Source: Sphingomonadaceae bacterium (GTDB lineage Bacteria > Pseudomonadota > Alphaproteobacteria > Sphingomonadales > Sphingomonadaceae). Taken from it: DNA of 64,000 bases. The translations under genes were made by a program, and so were the position numbers. Shown here in pieces: positions 63,934 through 64,000 of this stretch. Each line of letters begins with the position of its first letter. The stretch's first letter is position 1. The notes under the pieces were generated by a model. It was not told where the DNA came from and did not search any database. It saw nothing but the letters and a program-made list of their open reading frames with translations. Location of the stretch: the NCBI GenBank assembly GCA_947477745.1, contig CANJUF010000014.1, positions 1 to 64,000 of the forward strand, read 5' to 3'.

Positions 63934-64000
63934 TACAGGCGGCCTGATCGCGCCAGCCTTGGCGATGCATCGCGGCTATAACCATCGCTGCGAAACGCGA

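Overview
The window looks like a chromosomal segment of an alphaproteobacterium, most probably Sphingomonadales (Sphingomonadaceae/Erythrobacteraceae-like). Reasons: high GC with strongly GC-biased third codon positions; the alphaproteobacterial order zapA - 6S RNA - 5-formyltetrahydrofolate cyclo-ligase - DUF2842; a tkt-gap-pgk-class I aldolase block; sdhE between recG and mfd; and a TonB receptor together with many CoA-linked catabolic genes. The genus is an inference and cannot be fixed from this sequence.

Layout. 1-5.4 kb: TonB-dependent receptor, Met-rich small membrane protein and SAM methyltransferase, then a divergent MFS exporter / MarR pair. 5.5-17.3 kb: an accessory catabolic region with two type III CoA-transferases (one apparently domain-permuted), an acyl-CoA ligase, a YtcJ-like amidohydrolase, a crotonase, IclR and TetR regulators, an aldehyde dehydrogenase, an SDR and a SnoaL-like protein. 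17.4-26 kb: sulfate activation (cysD-cysNC-cysQ, giving PAPS and removing PAP), an alkylsulfatase-like metallo-beta-lactamase-fold protein, an alcohol dehydrogenase and SDR, and a divergent PAPS-type sulfotransferase with a VOC protein. 26-33.2 kb: a complete cofactor F420 set (fused cofGH, cofD, cofE, npdG, cofC) followed by an SDR and an F420-type LLM oxidoreductase. These three blocks plausibly work together on CoA-activated, hydroxylated (perhaps terpenoid or steroid-like) substrates, but the substrate is unknown.

33.2-45.2 kb is mostly housekeeping: thiE, a lipoprotein, class I aldolase, a VOC protein without a canonical start codon, pgk, gap, tkt, zapA, 6S RNA, folate cyclo-ligase, tRNA-Asp, thyA, a GT-C membrane glycosyltransferase and tRNA-Pro. 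45.2-51.1 kb is a small lower-GC island directly behind tRNA-Pro. It carries a serine recombinase co-transcribed with two ParB-like proteins (no ParA), a divergent double-HTH regulator, and at its two ends related antitoxin genes that share an identical 15-bp operator; the right end has a complete RelE-like toxin-antitoxin pair. This island is the best candidate for an undescribed system.

51.1-64 kb returns to the core genome: a thioesterase with a DUF427-like N-terminus next to a stand-alone DUF427 gene, a CHASE3-GGDEF diguanylate cyclase, recG, sdhE, mfd, a PLP aminotransferase, an EAL phosphodiesterase, NAD kinase and tRNA-Asn. Functional calls rest on motifs and domain order read by eye; no database search was run.
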